Shown piece after piece: positions 24,960-34,772 of a stretch of 64,000 bases of DNA; the first letter of the stretch is position 1, and each line of letters starts with the position of its first letter. The stretch lies in the NCBI RefSeq assembly GCF_000204645.1, contig NC_015422.1, forward strand, positions 1,691,001-1,755,000, in the 5' to 3' direction. The notes beneath the pieces are model-generated. The model saw nothing but the letters and a program-made list of their open reading frames with translations, made no database searches and was not told where the DNA came from. Both the position numbers and the translations under genes were made by a program. This DNA comes from Alicycliphilus denitrificans K601 (lineage in GTDB: Bacteria; Pseudomonadota; Gammaproteobacteria; Burkholderiales; Burkholderiaceae_C).

Positions 24960-26180
24960 TCACTTCTTGGCGACGAGCGGGCAACCTCCTTCGGCCATAG
25001 GGCGGAAGGCTTCCTCGGCCGGAATGCTCACCAGTTTCTTGTAGTAGTCATAGGGTCCTGTCGACTCACTGGGCTTCTTCACTTCGAACAGATGGACCGG
25101 GTGGGTTTTGCGCCCATCCTCCCGGACCTTGCCTTTGCCAAAGAGCGGATCGTCGGTCGGCAGTTCCTTCATTTTGGCAACCACCTTGGCCCCATCGTCG
25201 GTCTTGGCAGCTTCGACCGACTTCAGGTAGTGCAGCACGGAGGAATAGACGGCCGCGTGGTCCGCACTCGGGTATTTTCCGCCGTTCAGCGGAGCAAAGC
25301 GGGCGGTCCAGGCACGCGTCCCGTCGTTCAGGTCCCAATAGAAGGATTCTGCGATGTTCAGGCCCTGCGCTCGTTGCAGCCCCAGGCTATGTACGTCGGG
25401 AAGAAAGATCAACAGGCCGGCCAGCCGCTGCCCACCCTTCACGATTCCAAACTCTGCAGCTTGCTTGACCGCGTTGATGGTGTCGCCGCCCGCGTTGGCC
25501 AGGCCAATGACCTTGGCTTTCGACGCTTGCGCTTGCAGCAGGAAGGACGAGAAGTCCGGCGTGTTCATCGGTGCCTTGACGCTCCCGATCACCTTGCCGC
25601 CCGAAGCCTTCACTACGTTAGCGGTGTCGCGCTCGAGCGCGTGGCCGAATGCATAGTCGGCGGTCAGGAAGAACCACGTGTCGCCACCGCTCTTGACCAC
25701 CGCTCGCCCGGTGCTGTGGGCCAGCATCCATGTGTCGAAGAGCCAGTGCACGGTGGTTGGCGAACAGTCCTTGCCGGTGAGGTCGGGGCTGCCGGCGCCC
25801 GTGTTGATGTAGGCCTTGCCTTTTTCACGTGCGACCTGGTTGACGGCCAGAGCGACCGACGAAACGGGGACGTCGACGATCATGTCGACGCCGTCGGTGT
25901 CGAACCACTTGCGCGCGGTGACCGCGCCCACGTCGGGCTTGTTCTGGTGGTTGGCCGAAACCACTTCTACCTTGAGGCCCGATTTGCTGGCCCGGAGAAA
26001 ATCCTCTACGGCCATCTTTGCTGCCACGACCGAGCCTGGTCCGGCAATTTCGGAGAACGGACCGGACATGTCGTTCATGACTCCGATGCGGATCACGTTG
26101 TCCGATATCTGGGCCTGGACGGTGCTCAGGCTCAGCATGCCAACCGCGGCCAGTGCCGCGCAGATCATCTTTCGCTTCAT
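24960..26180 (-). CDS. ABC-transporter substrate-binding protein, branched-chain amino-acid type
   Basis: A 406-residue type-1 periplasmic binding protein with an N-terminal signal peptide (MKRKMICAALAAVGMLSLST, cleavage near VQA). IRIGVMNDMSGPFSEIAGPG is the usual start of LivK/HAAT-family proteins that carry amino acids, amides, urea or aromatic acids. Start ATG 26180 has AGGAGA upstream. No permease or ATPase gene is adjacent, so it is an orphan. Its place beside the acyl-CoA cluster suggests that it captures the substrate of that pathway, which remains unknown. Confidence 0.85.
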   Translation of the reverse strand: MKRKMICAALAAVGMLSLSTVQAQISDNVIRIGVMNDMSGPFSEIAGPGSVVAAKMAVEDFLRASKSGLKVEVVSANHQNKPDVGAVTARKWFDTDGVDMIVDVPVSSVALAVNQVAREKGKAYINTGAGSPDLTGKDCSPTTVHWLFDTWMLAHSTGRAVVKSGGDTWFFLTADYAFGHALERDTANVVKASGGKVIGSVKAPMNTPDFSSFLLQAQASKAKVIGLANAGGDTINAVKQAAEFGIVKGGQRLAGLLIFLPDVHSLGLQRAQGLNIAESFYWDLNDGTRAWTARFAPLNGGKYPSADHAAVYSSVLHYLKSVEAAKTDDGAKVVAKMKELPTDDPLFGKGKVREDGRKTHPVHLFEVKKPSESTGPYDYYKKLVSIPAEEAFRPMAEGGCPLVAKK

Positions 26181-26306
26181 CGTTGAGTCTCCTTCAGTTG
26201 AGCGGATCAAAAAAAGAATCGGGCAATTTGCGCGTCGCCTCGAAAGACGATGGTGCCGCCGGTGTCGTGGACCTATACGTTCAGGTAAACAGGGGAGTGG
26301 AGCCGG

Positions 26307-27092
26307 TCAGTGGTCTTCATAACGAGGTGCGCGCTTCTCGGCGAACGCGCGGATGCCTTCGTCGGCGTCGTGCGACAACAGAACGTCGGCGAACGCCCGG
26401 CGCTCGTCGGCCAATGCGTCCTGGAGTTCGTCATAGCGCGCGCGGCGGAGCAGTGCCGTGCAGGCGCGTACCGATTTGGGTGCCCGGCTCGCCACGGCGG
26501 CTGCGATTTCCAGTGCGCGGGGAATCAGGGCGTCGGGCTCCGTGATCTGGCTGATCAGCCCAGCCTCTAGCGCACGCGTCGCGCCAATGGGCTCGCCAGT
26601 GAGGATCATCTCTGCAGCCAGGGCGACCGGAATGGTTCTCGGCAGGCGGGTGCAGCCTCCGCCCCCTGCCAGCACACCGACCTTGATCTCGGGCAGACCG
26701 AAGCTGGCGCTGCTCGAGGCGATACGCATGTCGCAGGCCAAGGCGATCTCCAGGCCGCCGCCCAATGCCACACCGTTGATCGCAGCCAGAACGGGCTTGG
26801 ACGTCGCAATGCGATGGGTGATGCCGCAGAACTGCGGGTCGTCGCGCTGGGCCGCCATGTTGTGCTTGATGTGGGGAAGCAATTCGGGAATGTCGGCTCC
26901 TGCGCAGAAGGCCCGGTTGCCTGCGCCCGTGACCACGATGCAGCGCACGCCTGCGTCTGCGTCGAGCTCGGCAAAGGCCTGCGCCATCTTCTGGTCGGTC
27001 GCCGGATCGATGGCGTTGTGTTTCTCAGGACGCGAAATCGTCAGAAGCCCGACACCGGGGGCAGGCCGCGTGATCTCGATGGAGTCTTGCAT
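26307..27092 (-). CDS. Enoyl-CoA hydratase/isomerase family protein
   Basis: A 261-residue crotonase-fold enzyme. The oxyanion-hole segments are NRAFCAGADIPELL (about 68-81) and NGVALGGGLEIALACDMRIA (about 106-125), and both catalytic-region acidic positions appear as in hydratases (GLPEIKVGVLAGGGGCTRLP). The start ATG 27092 (MQDSIEIT) is chosen over the in-frame ATG at 27128, which lies close to the divergent promoter. It is divergent from the CoA ligase at 27192, with a TetR-type operator candidate between. Confidence 0.87.
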   Translation of the reverse strand: MQDSIEITRPAPGVGLLTISRPEKHNAIDPATDQKMAQAFAELDADAGVRCIVVTGAGNRAFCAGADIPELLPHIKHNMAAQRDDPQFCGITHRIATSKPVLAAINGVALGGGLEIALACDMRIASSSASFGLPEIKVGVLAGGGGCTRLPRTIPVALAAEMILTGEPIGATRALEAGLISQITEPDALIPRALEIAAAVASRAPKSVRACTALLRRARYDELQDALADERRAFADVLLSHDADEGIRAFAEKRAPRYEDH

Positions 27093-27148
27093 GGGGAAAT
27101 TCCTTTGGCTGTTTGCCTTGAGAGTCATTCGTAGTCATGCTAGCATAA

Positions 27149-27164
27149 ACGGACGGACGACCGT
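27149..27164. promoter_or_regulatory. Candidate TetR operator in the divergent promoter region
   Basis: ACGGACGGACGACCGT is palindromic at 12 of 16 positions and lies between the divergent hydratase and CoA-ligase genes. ACGGACATCCGT at 36313-36324, before the second hydratase, is a similar site. Both could be targets of the TetR protein at 34773-35366. Confidence 0.4.
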
Positions 27165-27191
27165 ATTGTGATCAATCATGAGAGAGCAACC

Positions 27192-28553
27192 ATGAGTGCT
27201 AACCCCGAAACCATCTCGTTCAGCGCGATCGAGACTCAGCCCTGGGATGTCCTGCAGCGCGGCCAAGAAGTGCTGCTCCGGCAGCAGTTGAAGTACCTCG
27301 TCGATCATTCCGATTTCTATCAGGCCAAGATGCAGGCGGCCGGCGTCGATCTCGCTTCGGTTCTGACTCTGGCGGACCTGGCCCGCGTGCCCTTCACCTA
27401 CAAGCAGGAACTGCGCGAGAGCCTCGCTGCAGCGCCCTTGCTGGGCCTGCACCGGGCGGCGCCCATGTTCGAAATCGTTCAGATCCAGGCTTCGTCGGGC
27501 ACGACGGGCAGTCCGGCCTATGTCGGCCTCACCCGTTCCGACCGGGCAGCCTGGTCGGAGGTCACCGCGCGCGGCTTGTTTGCCTGTGGCGTGCGCTCGC
27601 ATGACCTGGTGCTTCACGCCTTCTCGATGAGCAAGGGCTTTGTCGGCGGTATTCCCATCTATCAGGGCGTGACACAGATCGGCGCCATTGATATCCCCAT
27701 CGGCGCCGATGGCGGGGCGGACCGGCTGCTGATCGCGGCGCGTGATGCACGGCCGCGCTGCATTGTCGGCACGCCCAACTTCCTTCTTTATCTGGCCGGC
27801 ATTGCCAAGGACGTGGTGGGCCTGACGGCCAGCGAGCTCGGGGTCGAGCGTCTGATCGTTGGTGGTGAGCCTGGCGGCGGCAACCCGGCCATCCGCGCCG
27901 CGCTCGAGGAAGCGTGGGGTGCTACCTGCTGCGAACTGATGGGCGGTACCGATCTCGGATGCGTCTACTGGGCGGAGTCGGATGATCAGAAGGGGATGTA
28001 CTTCGTTGCCCCCGATCACATTCTGGTCGAACTGGTGGACCCGGAAAGCCTGGCGCCGCTGTCCTGGACCGAAGGGGCGACGGGAGAGCTGGTCTATACC
28101 TCGTTGCAGCGCCAGGCGTCGCCTGTCCTGCGCTTCCGTTCGGGCGACCACGTCACGGTCACCGCCATGGGCGGTCCCGGCGGACGCACCACGCCGGCGA
28201 TTCGCTGCTTCGGGCGCACCGACGACATGCTGATCGTCCGCGGAGTCAACATCTTCCCGTCGGCCGTGCAGGACATCGTGTCGGCGATGGCGCCTCTGGT
28301 CGGTGGTGCGGTGCGGGTGCTCGCGGACTTCGAGGGGCATACGACCCAGGGCAACCTCAAGCTGGTGGTCGAGCGCGCACCGGGGCAAGGTGCCGAAGCC
28401 GACGCCCAGACGGCACGCCAGGTCGAGATGCGCGTGCGTAATGCGCTGTCGGTCAAGGCCGAGGTGCACATGGTGCGCCACGGCTTCTTCGCGGCACCCG
28501 GCGCGCAGAAGGTCGCGCTGACGCTGCGGCAAATGCCGGACATCAATGGCTGA
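27192..28553 (+). CDS. PaaK-like acyl-CoA ligase (AMP-forming)
   Basis: A 453-residue ligase of the phenylacetate-CoA ligase branch. The AMP-binding loop is IQASSGTTGSPAYVGLT (about 98-114), with ELMGGTDLG (about 246) as the adenine motif and CFGRTDDMLIVRGVNIFPSAV (about 337-357) at the hinge. It activates a carboxylic acid with ATP and CoA; the acid is unknown. I use the ATG at 27192, with GAGAG upstream; 27168 would add eight residues. Its stop overlaps the carboxyltransferase gene by eight bases. Confidence 0.83.
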   Translation: MSANPETISFSAIETQPWDVLQRGQEVLLRQQLKYLVDHSDFYQAKMQAAGVDLASVLTLADLARVPFTYKQELRESLAAAPLLGLHRAAPMFEIVQIQASSGTTGSPAYVGLTRSDRAAWSEVTARGLFACGVRSHDLVLHAFSMSKGFVGGIPIYQGVTQIGAIDIPIGADGGADRLLIAARDARPRCIVGTPNFLLYLAGIAKDVVGLTASELGVERLIVGGEPGGGNPAIRAALEEAWGATCCELMGGTDLGCVYWAESDDQKGMYFVAPDHILVELVDPESLAPLSWTEGATGELVYTSLQRQASPVLRFRSGDHVTVTAMGGPGGRTTPAIRCFGRTDDMLIVRGVNIFPSAVQDIVSAMAPLVGGAVRVLADFEGHTTQGNLKLVVERAPGQGAEADAQTARQVEMRVRNALSVKAEVHMVRHGFFAAPGAQKVALTLRQMPDING

Positions 28554-30153
28554 GAGTGGATCGGAGCAAGCTGTGGAAACCAAGGACAGTGACGTGAATG
28601 CCCAGGCCTACCGCCTGCTGATCGAGGATCTTGCCGAGGCGCGCCAGCGTGCCTGGCTCGGCGGCAGCGAAAGCGCGCGCAAGAAACATCATGAGCGCAA
28701 CCGCCTGCTGGTGCGCGAACGCATCGACCTGCTGCTGGACGAGGGTTCTCCGTTCGTGGAACTTGCCGAACTGGCTGGCGAAGGCATGTACGACGGCGTG
28801 GCTCCGGGCGCTGGCATCGTCACCGGCGTCGGGCTGATTCAGCAGCGCGCATGCATGGTGATTGCCAATGATCCCACGGTGAAAGGTGGGACTTACTTCG
28901 GCATGACGTGCCGCAAGCATGTTCGTGCACAGCAGTTCGCACTGCAGCACCGGCTGCCCTGCATCACGCTGGTGGACAGCGGCGGCGCCTTCTTGCCGGA
29001 CCAGGCCAATATCTTTCCCGACGATGGCCTGTTCGGAAGCATCTTCCGCAACCAGGTCGAAATGTCCGCGCAGGGTATCGCGCAGATTGCCGTGGTGCTG
29101 GGTGCCTGCACGGCAGGCGGAGCCTACATTCCGTCGCTGTGCGATGAGATCGTGATCGTTCGCGGCAAGGGGTTCATGTTCCTTGGCGGCCCGCAACTGG
29201 TTCAGGCGGCAACGGGCGAAGTGATCGACGCCGAACGTCTGGGCGGTGCCGAGATGCACAGCCGCGTCAGCGGCGTGACCGATCACATCGCCGAGAACGA
29301 CGGCCAGGCCATGGCCATTGCGCGCCGGCTCGTGGGCGAGTTGCCGCCGATGCCCCCTCCCTTGCGTGACCGCATACCTGCGCAGGGGCCGGCACGCCCT
29401 GCGACCGACATCTATGAACTGGTGAGCGCCAATCCGAAGAAGCCGACGCCCACGCGCGAAGTGCTTCGCTGCCTGCTGGATGGCGGCGAGTTGACCGAAT
29501 TCAAGGCCGAGTTCGGGCCGACGCTGATCACCGGCTTCGCGCGCATCGGCGGATGGCAGGTCGGCGTGCTGGCGAACGATGGCGTGCTCTTCACCGAGAG
29601 CGCCGTCAAGGCGACCCACTTCATCGACCTGTGCTGCAAGCGGAACATTCCCTTGCTCTTCCTTGCGGACGTCGCCGGCTTCATGGTCGGTGTGGAGGCT
29701 GAACAAGGCGGTATCGCCAAGGCAGGCGCACGGTTCATCACCGCGATGAGCTCGGCCAAGGTGCCGAAGTTCACCGTCATCACCGGCGGCTCCTACGGCG
29801 CGGGGAATCTCGCCATGTGTGGACGAGCGTTCCGGCCCAATGCCATGTTCATGTGGCCCAACGGGCGTGCCGCCATCATGGGGCCCGAGCAGGCGGCCAC
29901 CACGCTGGCGATGGTCAAGAGGCAGAACCTGCAGGCGAAGGGATTGGACTGGAGTGCCGAGGAAGAGGAGGCTTTCAAGGCGCCGATCCGGCAGCAGTAC
30001 GAAAGCTTTGCCGCAGCCCGTAATTTCGCGCGGCATCTGTGGGTCGATGGCATTCTGGACCCGGTGGAGACCCGCGACACCCTGACGCTGCTGCTCGATC
30101 TGGCAGCCAGAGTGCCGGCCGAGAGCACGCAGTTCGGTGTGTTTCGCATGTGA
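28546..30153 (+). CDS. Acyl-CoA carboxylase, carboxyltransferase (beta) subunit
   Basis: A 535-residue carboxyltransferase of the methylcrotonyl/geranyl/propionyl-CoA carboxylase family, which moves CO2 from biotin to an acyl-CoA. DPTVKGGTYFGMTCRKHVR near 110, LVDSGGAFLPDQ near 142, and the C-terminal half with ADVAGFMVG and GGSYGAGNLAMCGRAF fit the two crotonase-like halves; the DSGGAFLPDQ form is that of methylcrotonyl- and geranyl-CoA carboxylases. It overlaps the upstream ligase and precedes the biotin carboxylase by eight bases. Confidence 0.9.
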   Translation: MAESGSEQAVETKDSDVNAQAYRLLIEDLAEARQRAWLGGSESARKKHHERNRLLVRERIDLLLDEGSPFVELAELAGEGMYDGVAPGAGIVTGVGLIQQRACMVIANDPTVKGGTYFGMTCRKHVRAQQFALQHRLPCITLVDSGGAFLPDQANIFPDDGLFGSIFRNQVEMSAQGIAQIAVVLGACTAGGAYIPSLCDEIVIVRGKGFMFLGGPQLVQAATGEVIDAERLGGAEMHSRVSGVTDHIAENDGQAMAIARRLVGELPPMPPPLRDRIPAQGPARPATDIYELVSANPKKPTPTREVLRCLLDGGELTEFKAEFGPTLITGFARIGGWQVGVLANDGVLFTESAVKATHFIDLCCKRNIPLLFLADVAGFMVGVEAEQGGIAKAGARFITAMSSAKVPKFTVITGGSYGAGNLAMCGRAFRPNAMFMWPNGRAAIMGPEQAATTLAMVKRQNLQAKGLDWSAEEEEAFKAPIRQQYESFAAARNFARHLWVDGILDPVETRDTLTLLLDLAARVPAESTQFGVFRM

Positions 30154-30161
30154 GGACGAAG

Positions 30162-32168
30162 ATGTTCAGCAAAGTCTTGATTGCCAATCGCGGCGAGATC
30201 GCCTGCCGCATCGCCCGCACCCTTCGGCGCATGGGCGTCGCGGTGGCCACCGTGCACTCCACCGCCGACGCCAACGCCCTGCATGTCCAGGAGATCGGCG
30301 AATCGGTATGGATCGGAGACGGGCCGGCGCGGCAGAGCTACCTCGATATCGATGCCGTGCTGAAGGCCGCACAGGCCGTAGGGGCCGATGCCATTCATCC
30401 GGGCTTCGGCTTCCTGTCGGAGAACCCGCTGCTTGCGCGGCGTTGCGCCGAATTCGGCATCACCTTCATAGGCCCCACGCCTGAAACGCTCGAACTCTTC
30501 GGCGACAAGTCGGCGGCCAAGCTGGCTGCGCAGCGGCTGGGCATTCCTACCGCCGGCGGGCTGGCCAATGCGACGGAGGATGCCGAGCGGGTGCTTAGCG
30601 CCATCAGCGATCTGCCCTTGCCCTGCGTGGTCAAGGCGGTTGCCGGGGGCGGCGGAAAGGGCATGCGTGTGATCCGCAGCATCGAGGCTGCGCGCGAAGC
30701 CGTCGAGGCGGCCATTCGTGAAGGCCGTTCCTCGTTTGGCGACGGGCGTGTGATCGTCGAGCGCTACCTGAACAAGCCGCGCCATGTCGAGGTTCAGATC
30801 CTGGGCGATGGAGCCGGCAATGTGGTGCACCTCTACGACCGCGAGTGCTCGCTGCAGCGTCGCCACCAGAAGGTGATCGAGGAGGCGCCGGTCTGCAGCA
30901 TCTCCGACGAACTTAGGGGGCAGCTGTGGGCGCACTCCGTAGCGCTGGGCGAGGCCGCCAGGTACCTGGGTCTCGGCACGGTCGAGTTCGCCGTCACGCA
31001 GGACGCCGCCGTCTTCCTGGAGGTCAACCCCCGGCTGCAGGTCGAACATCCGGTGACGGAGAGCGTGCTCGGCCTCGACCTGGTTGAGCTGCAGGTACGC
31101 ACGGTCGCCGATCGCCGGCTGGCGGTGCAGCAGGCGCAGGTGCCTGCGCCTTGCGGCCATGCTGTGCAGGCCCGGTTGTACGCAGAAGACGCGGCGCAGG
31201 GTTTTTTGCCCTCCACCGGGCGGATCGAGGCATTCAGCGTCGGGTTGGGCGTGCGGGCCGACAACGGCGTCATCGCAGGTTGCGAGATCAGCCCGCATTA
31301 CGACCCGATGATTGCCAAACTGATCGCGTACGACAGCACGCGGGAACGTGCGCTGAAACGGCTGCGCGAAGCGCTTCAGCAGACCACGGTGCTGGGCGTG
31401 ACGAGCAACCGCGCGTTCCTGATCAGCCTGCTCGGCATGCCGCAGGTGGCGGCCAACACCGTCGACACCGAGACCATCGACGAATGGCTCGCCGCGCATG
31501 CGAAGTCGCGCGAGTGCGTTGGGCATGTCGCCGCGCTGATGACTGTCTGGCGCCATGCGGTGCATCGCGCCAGCGCCGCATCGGGCGCGTGGGGCGATGC
31601 GGCGCTCACCGGCTGGCGCATGCGGCGCGATCCGGCGGGCAAGGCGGGCATGCTCTCGATCACGCCGCGCTACGACGTCTCGACGCCGTCGGGGCGCTGG
31701 CAGGTGGGCTTCGGCGCGACCCGGCCCGATGGCCTATGGCCTGTTCGCATCGACGATGAATTGTTCGACGTCCGAGTTGGGCAGCCGTTGGCCGATGGAA
31801 GCTGGCTGGTGACGCTGGGCCGCCGGACGATGCGCATGTCTGCGCGGTGCCAGGCCGGGCGCGCCTGGGCCGATTTCGAGGAAGCCCAGTTGGCGCTGGA
31901 CATCAAGCCTCTGCACGCTGCGCAGGGAGGCGGGGGCGCGGATCATTCAGGTGTCGCAGTCGCGCCGATGATGGGCCTGATGGTCGCGATCCATGTGGAG
32001 GCGGGCCAGAAGGTCGCGGCTGGCGACCGCCTTGCGACGCTCGAGTCGATGAAGATGGAAATGCCTGTCGTGGCGGCTATCGACGGCGTGGTCCGCTGGG
32101 TCGGCTGCAGCGTGGGCGGCAAGGTGGAGCGGAATCAGGAGCTGTTCCGCATCGCGGACGAGGCTTGA
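30162..32168 (+). CDS. Acyl-CoA carboxylase, biotin carboxylase and biotin carrier (alpha) subunit
   Basis: A 668-residue alpha subunit. The biotin-carboxylase N-terminal domain starts KVLIANRGEIACRIARTLRR; the ATP-grasp region has VVKAVAGGGGKGMRV (about 157-171) and FLEVNPRLQVEHPVTE (about 285-300); the C-terminal biotinyl domain contains ESMKMEM with the biotinylated Lys near 631. Start ATG 30162. It pairs with the preceding beta subunit to form a methylcrotonyl-type holoenzyme. Confidence 0.92.
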   Translation: MFSKVLIANRGEIACRIARTLRRMGVAVATVHSTADANALHVQEIGESVWIGDGPARQSYLDIDAVLKAAQAVGADAIHPGFGFLSENPLLARRCAEFGITFIGPTPETLELFGDKSAAKLAAQRLGIPTAGGLANATEDAERVLSAISDLPLPCVVKAVAGGGGKGMRVIRSIEAAREAVEAAIREGRSSFGDGRVIVERYLNKPRHVEVQILGDGAGNVVHLYDRECSLQRRHQKVIEEAPVCSISDELRGQLWAHSVALGEAARYLGLGTVEFAVTQDAAVFLEVNPRLQVEHPVTESVLGLDLVELQVRTVADRRLAVQQAQVPAPCGHAVQARLYAEDAAQGFLPSTGRIEAFSVGLGVRADNGVIAGCEISPHYDPMIAKLIAYDSTRERALKRLREALQQTTVLGVTSNRAFLISLLGMPQVAANTVDTETIDEWLAAHAKSRECVGHVAALMTVWRHAVHRASAASGAWGDAALTGWRMRRDPAGKAGMLSITPRYDVSTPSGRWQVGFGATRPDGLWPVRIDDELFDVRVGQPLADGSWLVTLGRRTMRMSARCQAGRAWADFEEAQLALDIKPLHAAQGGGGADHSGVAVAPMMGLMVAIHVEAGQKVAAGDRLATLESMKMEMPVVAAIDGVVRWVGCSVGGKVERNQELFRIADEA

Positions 32169-32183
32169 CGAAGGAGTGCACCC

Positions 32184-33143
32184 ATGAGTTTGCCCATGCG
32201 CATCGAAATCCACGAGGAAGGCCCGCGCGAGGGCTTCCAGATCGAAAAGCCCGGTTTCAGCATTGCCGACCGTGCCGGTCTGGTGGAGGCACTGGCGCAA
32301 GCCGGATTGCCCCAGATACAGGTCGCGTCCTTTGTCAACCCGGTGAAAGTACCTCAGATGGCGGACGCGCCTGAGCTCTTCCGTGCCATCCGCAAGCAGC
32401 CCGGTGTGCGCTATACGGGGCTCTGGCTGAACGAAAAGGGATTCGAACGTGCGGTGGCCGTGCCGGAAGTGGATCTTGAAGGGGTGCTGTACTTCTACAC
32501 CTCGGATGCCTTCTGCCGGCTCAACAATGGCGTATCGGCGCAGGCCCAGGCGCAGGACCAGCGGCGCTGGGTGGAGCGCTACGCCGCGCGTGGCGTGCCG
32601 GTTCGCAAGGCCTACGTGCTGACGGCCTTCGGCTGCAACTTCGAAGGTGCGATCCCGCAGGAGCGGCTCAAGGAGGTGCTGGCCGACATGGCATCGTTGC
32701 AGGACGAGCATCGGATCCGGCTGGACGAGGTGTACCTCGCGGATACGGTTGGCTGGGCCAACCCGCGGTCGGTGTCCGAGCGGGTCGAGCTTGCCCGGCG
32801 CTTCTTCCCCCATGCCCGCATCGGCCTGCATCTGCACGATACCCGCGGAACCGGAATGGCCAACGCACTGGCGGGGCTGCAGGCGGGTGTCGACCTGTTC
32901 GACGCCTCCGTGGCGGGACTGGGCGGGTGCCCCTTCAGCGGCCATGCGCATGGAGGCGCCGCAGGCAACATCTGTACGGAAGACTTGGTCTTCATGTGCA
33001 ACGAAATGGGGCTGGAGACCGGGATCGATCTGGAATGCCTCATTGAGGCCGCAAGGCTGGCCGAGCGCATCATCGGGCGGCGCCTGGATGGCCGCGTCAT
33101 GCACAGCGGCAGCCTCAAGGCGTTCCCGACGCGCAGCCGCTGA
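32184..33143 (+). CDS. Hydroxymethylglutaryl-CoA lyase-like enzyme
   Basis: A 319-residue TIM-barrel lyase of the HMG-CoA lyase family: EGPREGFQIEK at the start (catalytic Arg/Asp-Gly loop), EVYLADTVGWANP near 191, HLHDTRGTGMANALAGLQAG (about 216-235, metal-binding His pair) and GLGGCPFSGHAHGGAAGNI with the active-site Cys. HMG-CoA lyase gives acetoacetate and acetyl-CoA; a related substrate is possible because the start sequence differs from leucine-pathway enzymes. It lies 15 bases after the carboxylase alpha subunit. Confidence 0.87.
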   Translation: MSLPMRIEIHEEGPREGFQIEKPGFSIADRAGLVEALAQAGLPQIQVASFVNPVKVPQMADAPELFRAIRKQPGVRYTGLWLNEKGFERAVAVPEVDLEGVLYFYTSDAFCRLNNGVSAQAQAQDQRRWVERYAARGVPVRKAYVLTAFGCNFEGAIPQERLKEVLADMASLQDEHRIRLDEVYLADTVGWANPRSVSERVELARRFFPHARIGLHLHDTRGTGMANALAGLQAGVDLFDASVAGLGGCPFSGHAHGGAAGNICTEDLVFMCNEMGLETGIDLECLIEAARLAERIIGRRLDGRVMHSGSLKAFPTRSR

Positions 33144-33193
33144 GCCTTGTCTCTCACCCCGACCCAGCCCCATTCCGCATGCAGGAGTCTCCC

Positions 33194-34723
33194 ATGAATG
33201 CCACGGCCGCAGCTTCCCAGCTGTGTTTGACGGATCTGTTCCTCAAGCGCGTGCAGATGCACCCCGACAAGCCGGCACTCAGCCATGCGGACCGGACGTT
33301 GAGCTACCGCGAGCTGGAAGCCCGGGTGCAGCGCTGGGCGGCGTTTCTGCAGGCGTGTGGATTGCTGCGCGGGCAGCGGATGGCCGTATGGTCCGAGAAC
33401 CGGCCCGAGTATCTGGAGTTGCAGCTCGCGGCAGCAAGGCTGGGGGTGATGATCGCCTGCCTGAATTGGCGTCTTCAGGGCGCAGAGCAGTTGCACTGCC
33501 TTCGACTCGTCGAGCCGGCCGTCGTCATCGTGTCCGCCCGTTATCGGGAGCAGCTCGGCACCCTGGAGCACGGCGTTGCCCGGGTGATTGACCTGGATTC
33601 GCCTGATGCTTCTGAAGAGTCCACGCGGGCGTTGGAGGATCGCGATTTCCTCAGGCCTGAAGTGCATCCCGAAGATGGCTTCCTGATCCTCTACACGAGT
33701 GGAACGACGGGTCTTCCCAAGGGTGCCGTGATCAGTCAGCGGGCCAGCATTGCGCGCGCCATGGCCTATGCCTGCGAGTATAGGATCGGGGCCGAGGATG
33801 GATTCATCGCATGGTCGCCTTTCTTCCACATGGCCGCCACGGACCATTCGCTGGCCACACTCATGCTGGGCGGCCATGTGATCGTGCAGGATGGCTTTTC
33901 GGCGTCGGAGATCTGCAAGACGCTCGAGCGGGAGCGCATTGGCTGGCTGATGGCCATGCCTGGGGTCATTGAACCCCTGATCAATGCGCTGAAGTCGGCG
34001 TCGCCCGTCCTCGCGCCGAGGATGGGCATGGTGGGCGCGATGGCTGATCTTGTGCCGTGTCAGCAGATCGCTGAACTCACCTCGCTGGTGGGGGCTCCCT
34101 ACCTCAACAGTTTCGGCTCCACTGAAACGGGGCTGGCCCCGGCCTCGGGCGCGCTGCTGAAAGCCGGGCAGGTGCCCGAGAGCCTCTCGAAGCGCGAGTC
34201 CAGCTGGTGCCATGTGCGGCTGGTGGACGACGACAACCAGGACGTGCCGATCGGCACGCCCGGCAACATGCTCGTGCGTGGTCCCGGCCTGTTCTCGGGT
34301 TACTGGAGCAATGGCCGCATCGAAAGCGCAGAGCTAGCCGACGGCTGGTTCCATCTGGGCGACGTGTTCGTGCGCCATGCAGATGGGTCGCTCGATTTCG
34401 TGGATCGCAGCAAATACTTGATCAAGACCGGGGGCGAAAACGTCTATCCCGCCGAGATCGAGCGCGTTCTGCTGGCCCACCCCGACGTGATCGAGGCGGC
34501 CGTGGTGCGCAGAAGCGATGATCGCTGGGGCGAAGTGCCGGTGGCCTTCGTCGCCCTCAAGGGTGAATCGCGTCCGCTCGACTTTCTACAGGCGTATTGC
34601 CGAGAACACCTGGCGGGCTACAAGGTTCCCAAGGAGTTCCGCGTGATCTCCGCTGCAGCGTTTCCCCGCAACAGTACCGGGAAGATCCAGAAGCGCCAGG
34701 TTGAGGCATTGCTGCGCAGCTGA
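33194..34723 (+). CDS. Class I acyl-CoA synthetase
   Basis: A 509-residue AMP-forming synthetase of the fatty-acid/short-chain type. The P-loop ILYTSGTTGLPKGAVIS (about 165-181), SFGSTETG (about 299), GWFHLGDVFVRHADG and the YLIKTGGENVYPAEIE hinge are visible; the C-terminal Lys is in NSTGKIQKRQ. The start ATG 33194 has AGGAG at 33183. It is the second CoA ligase of the cluster, unlike the PaaK-type enzyme at 27192, so two acids or two steps may be activated. Confidence 0.88.
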   Translation: MNATAAASQLCLTDLFLKRVQMHPDKPALSHADRTLSYRELEARVQRWAAFLQACGLLRGQRMAVWSENRPEYLELQLAAARLGVMIACLNWRLQGAEQLHCLRLVEPAVVIVSARYREQLGTLEHGVARVIDLDSPDASEESTRALEDRDFLRPEVHPEDGFLILYTSGTTGLPKGAVISQRASIARAMAYACEYRIGAEDGFIAWSPFFHMAATDHSLATLMLGGHVIVQDGFSASEICKTLERERIGWLMAMPGVIEPLINALKSASPVLAPRMGMVGAMADLVPCQQIAELTSLVGAPYLNSFGSTETGLAPASGALLKAGQVPESLSKRESSWCHVRLVDDDNQDVPIGTPGNMLVRGPGLFSGYWSNGRIESAELADGWFHLGDVFVRHADGSLDFVDRSKYLIKTGGENVYPAEIERVLLAHPDVIEAAVVRRSDDRWGEVPVAFVALKGESRPLDFLQAYCREHLAGYKVPKEFRVISAAAFPRNSTGKIQKRQVEALLRS

Positions 34724-34772
34724 GCCTGTCCAACGGCCGCTCGGCAAGGCGACCGCCGCGTCGAGGAGCCGG

